A stretch of DNA of 64,000 nucleotides from Ptychodera flava (lineage: Eukaryota; Hemichordata; Enteropneusta; Ptychoderidae), in NCBI RefSeq assembly GCF_041260155.1, contig NC_091929.1, forward strand, positions 45,056,244 through 45,120,243, given 5' to 3'. Under the pieces are notes generated by a model. It worked only from the letters and a program-made list of their open reading frames with translations. It ran no database searches and had not been told where the DNA came from. Position numbers and translations under genes: made by a program. Shown in pieces: positions 59,557 through 64,000 of the stretch (positions are counted from its first letter, which is position 1; each line of letters starts with the position of its first letter).

Positions 59557-60883
59557 GTAACATATGAGCTTCTTATTGTTCTGTTGATGTCTTGCGTACA
59601 TTTCGTGCAAGAGTGATCTGCTTCTGACAGCATAAGTTAATTTCATCTTTCAATTTTTTTCACAATTTAAAATAGATTCATATTTGCACAGTTGGAAACT
59701 ATATTAAAAACATTAGTGGTGGAGAAGGAACGTAATGAGAAAAATTAGGTTCATTACGTGATACCTCTTTAGTATGTCATTCATGCAAACATATCTAACA
59801 ATTTATACAAATTCACAAGCTTGTTCAAATGTATTGCCATAAAGATGAAACCCGTAAACACGAGGAAATTGCCGTATCATTCTGTCAGTGTAACGAAAAC
59901 TAAAATTGTAATATTTGCTATATTTGATGTACCTAATTTTTTAGATAAAATCACGATTGGAACTAATTTGTGATAATTGGATGGTGAAGTAATGTCAATT
60001 TCATCTACAAATATAATCTCACCTGCGTTTCTGTTTACGTTACGCACTTGTTTTTATGAGTAATTTGCAATGTTGCACCATTCAGCTATAGTGCACCTAA
60101 CACTTTTGAGAAATTTGAAAAATATGAAAATCCAATTATCCCGAATTAGTTCCAATCGTGTTTAAATGTGTGTAACTATATTTAGGACAGAGGGCCAGTG
60201 GTCGGCAGCGTATAATCAATAAATGGCGGAATCGTAATTATCCTATAACTTTTTTACTCAAAATGTATAAACTGTTAACTGACCGAGCAATGAAGATGTA
60301 AGAGGATGCCTCGATTCAAGTTAGCAAATTTAATTGCAAACATATCGAAAAAAATATATTACCTTGCAAAGACATACAGCACAGGGATGCGAAATATATA
60401 TAATTTTTTATCAACCTTTTCTAACGCTTAATTCTTTTCGAGTGATGTTAAGAACATGACGATATGGCGACGGCATTTTAAGATATTATTCATGCAAGTC
60501 AGTGAACCCGATGTTCTACTATTAATGGATTGTCGGCTACCGTTATGACTGTAGGTTTTCCCTATTTTTATGATAAGTGCTGCGCATTATTCCATTCATT
60601 ATTGTCACTTTTCTTTCATGAATTTGTCGACGAAATTAAAGGCCACACAACTAAAATACAAGACGACAAAACTTTGTCTGAATAAATCGTCGCTAATACA
60701 AGAATTCTTGGACAGTTTGACTGTAAAACCTCATGTGCGAAAATATCGAAATTAAAATATCAGTGAAAATAAAGTATTCTACAGTATTTTTTGATTGGAT
60801 TTTTCTTTCTTCTCTAAAATACTGTAATGAAGTTATTAAAATACCTGTCTAAATTTCATTTCTGGTTTAATATTGCTTTTCAG
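59557..60883. other. Copy C intron 10
   Basis: It contains the short MITE at 59952-60160. No gene. Confidence 0.5.
59952..60160. mobile_element. MITE-like element, short form (209 bp)
   Basis: The ends CACGATTGGAACTAATTTG and ATAATTGGAT and their complement match the element at 30748-31434. The interior is different and shorter, so it is probably an internally deleted member. Confidence 0.8.
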
Positions 60884-61047
60884 AGCTCGTAAACATCTTT
60901 GATTCAACTGACAAGGTCACAGTGCAGGAAAATGGTACATTCTATGTCACTCTGGAAAATGGTGAACCGAAAATATACAGCGGAGGAACACATTTGGGAC
61001 AGTCTCTCCTGCTAGTCATGGCCATATGTCTTTTGATTTTATTCTAG
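60884..61047 (+). CDS. Copy C exon 11: C-terminal tail
   Basis: The acceptor is TTTTCAG. It encodes ELVNIFDSTDKVTVQENGT, FYVTLENGEPKIYSGG and THLGQSLLLVMAICLLILF, then TAG. The protein ends right after the hydrophobic run, as is usual for GPI signals, unlike B which has a charged extension. Confidence 0.85.
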
Positions 61048-61640
61048 AAAACAACACCCTGAACGCGCAAGGGATAGTATATAACCTAGTTTCTAATGAG
61101 AAACTGTATCAGCCTAGATAGTTTCTTGCAAGACTGAAAGATTCAGTCATGTGTGATTGCAAGACCGCCGGCCCTAACCATGGATGTCCCGAAGGGCGCG
61201 CTCACCAGACTGAATCTTTCAGTTTAGCTCCTGCTTAACCTTCCCAATCAAGATTTCTATCAAGCGTAGCAGCCTCATTTCACTGTCTACTATCTCTATG
61301 GAAGGAATGTAGTGACAGGTTGAATACATTTTTAATTTGATGAAGCAAGTCGTGTAACATACACTGTGACAATATACAGACAGACGCACACAACACACAT
61401 GCCACTATATGCGTACACAGGTATAAACATATTCTTGGATCGTCCTTAACATATAATTAAGGTCACATCACTGGCTTTTCTACTTTCTGATTTGTATCCA
61501 AGATGACATCGTTATGAAGATAAGAGTGAAATAACCCAGTTTACAAATACGGATGCATACGTATATAATTCGATCAGTATATTTCCCTTTTTTACATTTA
61601 TCTATGTAACATTAATACCAAATTTATAAGATAAGAAATT
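61000..61640 (+). repeat. Segmental duplication partner of 33600-34263 and 38402-38520
   Basis: The last exon and about 600 bp of 3' flank match the orphan remnant and its flank. This copy lacks the nested Harbinger-like elements and shows the empty site near 61540. Confidence 0.8.
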
Positions 61641-62829
61641 TGTTTCGGTAATCGCCAACTTCCTGATGAAGTAATACAAAATATGTCAGTTCTTCACTGT
61701 GTTTCAGCAACTCATTTGATGACTTAAGTAACTAAACGACAACTCGAATTAAAAATGATAATAGCAGTCTTGCCGTACTTTTAATGGCCAACAAAGGCAA
61801 GATGATTATGATAATTTGCAAGCGTTGGTGTTGAAGTAAGGCAGCCGTCGGAACTGCGTTCAAAGGTCGCTAGAAACACCTACGACCGATGTAAACACTG
61901 TATCTAAGGTATGCTGGCGATTGATGAAAATTAAAACATGATTATAGTCTCATAATGTACATTGTAAAATTTAAATGTTTCAGCTATTTTGACACGGTGC
62001 ATCTTTATATATGAAATACATAGTTTTTTGAACATGAAAGTCACACATGCGCAGTTCCAAAAATCGCTTCCCTTTAAGAAAAGGAACTTGTCGTTTCCGA
62101 TCAAGAAAAAAAATACACCTGAAAAGTCAATTTGCACTCCAAAAGTGTACGCCTTTAAGGGCATATTGAAGTCAATTACTAGTGAAAGAAGCGAGTGGCA
62201 TCGTGTATGACTGTTTTCAAGATGCGTAGCAGTCATATTTTTAATACTGAACAACTAGTTAGAGTTCGACGAAAAGTTCTTTTAATACAGAGCTTGTCTT
62301 TTTAGTTTGGAGTTTCAGTGTTTTGCACACACAGATTTCTTTACTAAGAAGCATAAATTGTTTTGTTCTAACACGCAACATCAAAGAATGTGTCGATTGC
62401 CGCACGTTGTCTTATCATACAGTAGCAGAACTTTTACCTTTCGAAAAGTGAGATGTTTCTTGATTCAGGCGTATAATTGGCTCAAAACTTCGCAGTTTCG
62501 GTCAGCCATGCATATTGTCTCTACCGATCTCTAGGCAAGTCTTAGACAAACTAAAACATGTCCGTATGACGTTTTGCCAACGATTTATCGTAATCTCTTC
62601 TTATATTTATTGTGTCGGAGGAATGTATCGAAAGAATGCACAATACACAGGGAAGAACGTATGTCCCTGGAAAGGCAACTAGAAATTATCTCCAGCAATT
62701 GATAGTTCGCGAAATACAAAGACATGTCGGCGGTGATGAGGAGATATGATTGGTTTAGTAGATCATACATACAGACAGCAAAGAAATATATAAATTACAA
62801 ATGACCTCAAAAGAGGGATAAAACTGCAG
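61641..62829. other. Intergenic, nothing recognised
   Basis: No gene or clear repeat noticed in 1.2 kb. Frames such as minus 61931-62254 have no motif. Confidence 0.45.
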
Positions 62830-62978
62830 CAAGTGTGAAGGAATACAGTAAAAAATTGGCCGACTAGTGGGAAATACAGTACTCGTTAAAATAAAGAGCA
62901 AAGTTAAAACAAATACAGTAAAATACTAACCGACCAGCGGGAGATAAAACACTTGCAAAGCAGAGACTAAAAAGCGCA

Positions 62979-63005
62979 GACGTTTCGGGTGCAACCCTTC
63001 GTCAG
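62979..63005 (-). ncRNA. Hammerhead-ribozyme-like motif
   Basis: On the minus strand: CTGACGA, a short stem GGGT-TGC-ACCC, then GAAACGTC. This is the conserved hammerhead core (CUGANGA, stem II, GAAA) with a self-complementary ACGT that would form stem III between two copies, and GTC as cleavage triplet. Penelope-like elements are known to carry such motifs. Stem I pairing (AGCG with CGCT) is weak and not perfect. Confidence 0.6.
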
Positions 63006-63057
63006 TACTAAAAACTCGCTAGAGAAACGTGAAAACACAAGAAAGAAAAACAGCCAA

Positions 63058-63780
63058 TCAAACAAGGGAACGATCGAACGCGTTAAATATGCATTCATAC
63101 CGGCGTGGTGCCAGAGTACCGAGTTTAAAAATAGTGGCCTGTTCGAGTTTATGGCGGGTAGAGTCTGTGGTGGAGATTATAGCAGACACTGCCATGTCGG
63201 ACCGACCGCGGTGGGGTGGTGTACAAAAATGCTTGGCCACCGGATATGCGAGCTTGTTGTCGGTCACAGTGCGAAGATGTTCAGCAAAGCGATCGCCTAG
63301 GCGACGCTTTGTTTCGCCAATATATAGCATGCTGCAGCGTCTGCATTTGATACAATAGAAGATATTAGCCGACGTGCATGTGAACACGCCGGAAACATTG
63401 ACTCTACCACGCGGGCCCTGAATGAAGTTGGTTGTAAAAGTATGTGGGCAGGTGTTACATACTCGACGGCCACATGATGATGTTCCAGTAGCACAATCGT
63501 GATTAGGTAAACTGGCACGCTCCAGCCGGTCTTGATGTTCGTGTCACGTCGAAATGCCATGATGGGAGGTACGGAAAAAATATTCTGTGTGTTGGGGGAG
63601 TTGGTTAAGATGGAAAACTCCTCAAAGATGATTTTACGGATTCTATGATTAAAAGGATGGTATGTTAATACAAGAGGAATGCGATCGCATTGAGAACGGG
63701 TAGTTGACTTTAACGCGTCCTCCTGCGTTAATGGTTCAACGCGCTCTTTGGCTTTGTCCACTACAGAGCGGGGATAACCC
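63058..63780 (-). pseudogene. Penelope-like linker and GIY-YIG endonuclease, one frame break
   Basis: Reading from 63780 down: [53 protein letters not shown], then after a frame break near 63535 RASLPNHDCATG, CGRRVCNTCPHTF, CTSANIFYCIKCRRCSMLYI, GETKRRLGDRFAEHLRTV, and a stop at 63058. The YHP and PPxxAFRR blocks, Cys-rich linker and LYIGETKRRLxxRFxEH are the signature of the Penelope-like C terminus, where GIY-YIG nicks target DNA. Confidence 0.85.
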
Positions 63781-63781
63781 C

Positions 63782-64000
63782 GAGCCGAGAACCGACATCA
63801 CCAATAAACACAATAATATCGTCAAACGTACAATCAGTGATCTAGTTCATGATAAACTTCTGCCCGACGATGCAAAATCATTGATCATCTCACATCCACG
63901 CACGTCCCGTTTTTACTTACTACCCAAAATCCATAAAACCGGTAATCCTGGCCGCCCCATTGTCTCTGCTTGTTCCTGCCCTACCGAACTCATCTCAACA
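63782..64000 (+). CDS. Penelope-like reverse transcriptase, N-terminal part, runs off the window
   Basis: The plus-strand frame is open for 73 codons to the window end. [20 protein letters not shown] then [16 protein letters not shown] is the conserved start of Penelope-like (and related) reverse transcriptases. [18 protein letters not shown] precedes it. It begins within a few bases of the end of the minus-strand piece, head to head, so it belongs to a second copy or an inverted part of the same insertion. Confidence 0.8.

Larger units (their letters stand above)
62830..63780 (-). mobile_element. Penelope-like retroelement, 5'-truncated, minus strand
   Basis: It holds, read on the minus strand, the end of the polymerase-linker region, a GIY-YIG endonuclease and a 3' zone with a hammerhead-like motif. 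The zone at 62840-62960 carries two copies of an ATACAGTAAAA...CCGACnAG(T/C)GGGA block. The upstream reverse-transcriptase part is missing; at about 63780 the sequence switches to a plus-strand Penelope piece. Confidence 0.8.

Overview
This is nuclear DNA from a eukaryote, most likely an invertebrate deuterostome. The evidence is split genes with GT-AG introns, very long (TA)n arrays, no operons, a tRNA-derived SINE, PIF/Harbinger-like and Mutator-like elements, a Penelope-like retroelement, and an LTR element with the Gmr1-type domain order (integrase before RNase H) known from deuterostomes. The exact taxon cannot be fixed from the sequence alone; a hemichordate, echinoderm or amphioxus would fit.

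The only host gene family I can support is a head-to-tail, plus-strand cluster of alpha-amylase-fold (GH13) genes. Copy A (5182-13449) has only the last five exons and is damaged. Copy B (15338-32314) has 11 exons totalling 1520 nt, one base short of a 506-residue reading frame. Copy C (40452-61047) has the same 11 exons with at least three frame breaks and is swollen by (TA)n arrays and a 5.5 kb retrotransposon. A lone last-exon remnant lies at 33618-33719. The predicted protein has a signal peptide, a fungal-type (Taka-amylase-like) barrel, a C-terminal beta domain, and a small-residue site plus hydrophobic tail that looks like a GPI-anchor signal. In B and C the catalytic Glu and several other active-site residues are replaced, so the family looks like surface-anchored amylase-fold pseudoenzymes.

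Layout: 1-4.2 kb is a Mutator-like TIR element inside a repeated host segment. 5-13.4 kb is copy A with several palindromic foldback elements in its introns. 14.6-20.2 kb is a tandem duplication carrying exon 1 of copy B in one half only, with a SINE in the other half only. 21.9-32.3 kb is the rest of copy B, with a 760 bp foldback element and a MITE. 33.6-38.5 kb is a duplicated 3' gene flank interrupted by two nested Harbinger-like elements. 40-61 kb is copy C. 62.8-64 kb holds two head-to-head Penelope-like retroelement pieces, one with a hammerhead-ribozyme-like motif.

Single-base frame breaks occur in nearly every coding stretch, including an LTR element whose two LTRs differ by only two single-base indels. 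Leftover assembly indels are therefore a real alternative to gene decay. Family assignments are from recognition of motifs, without database searches.
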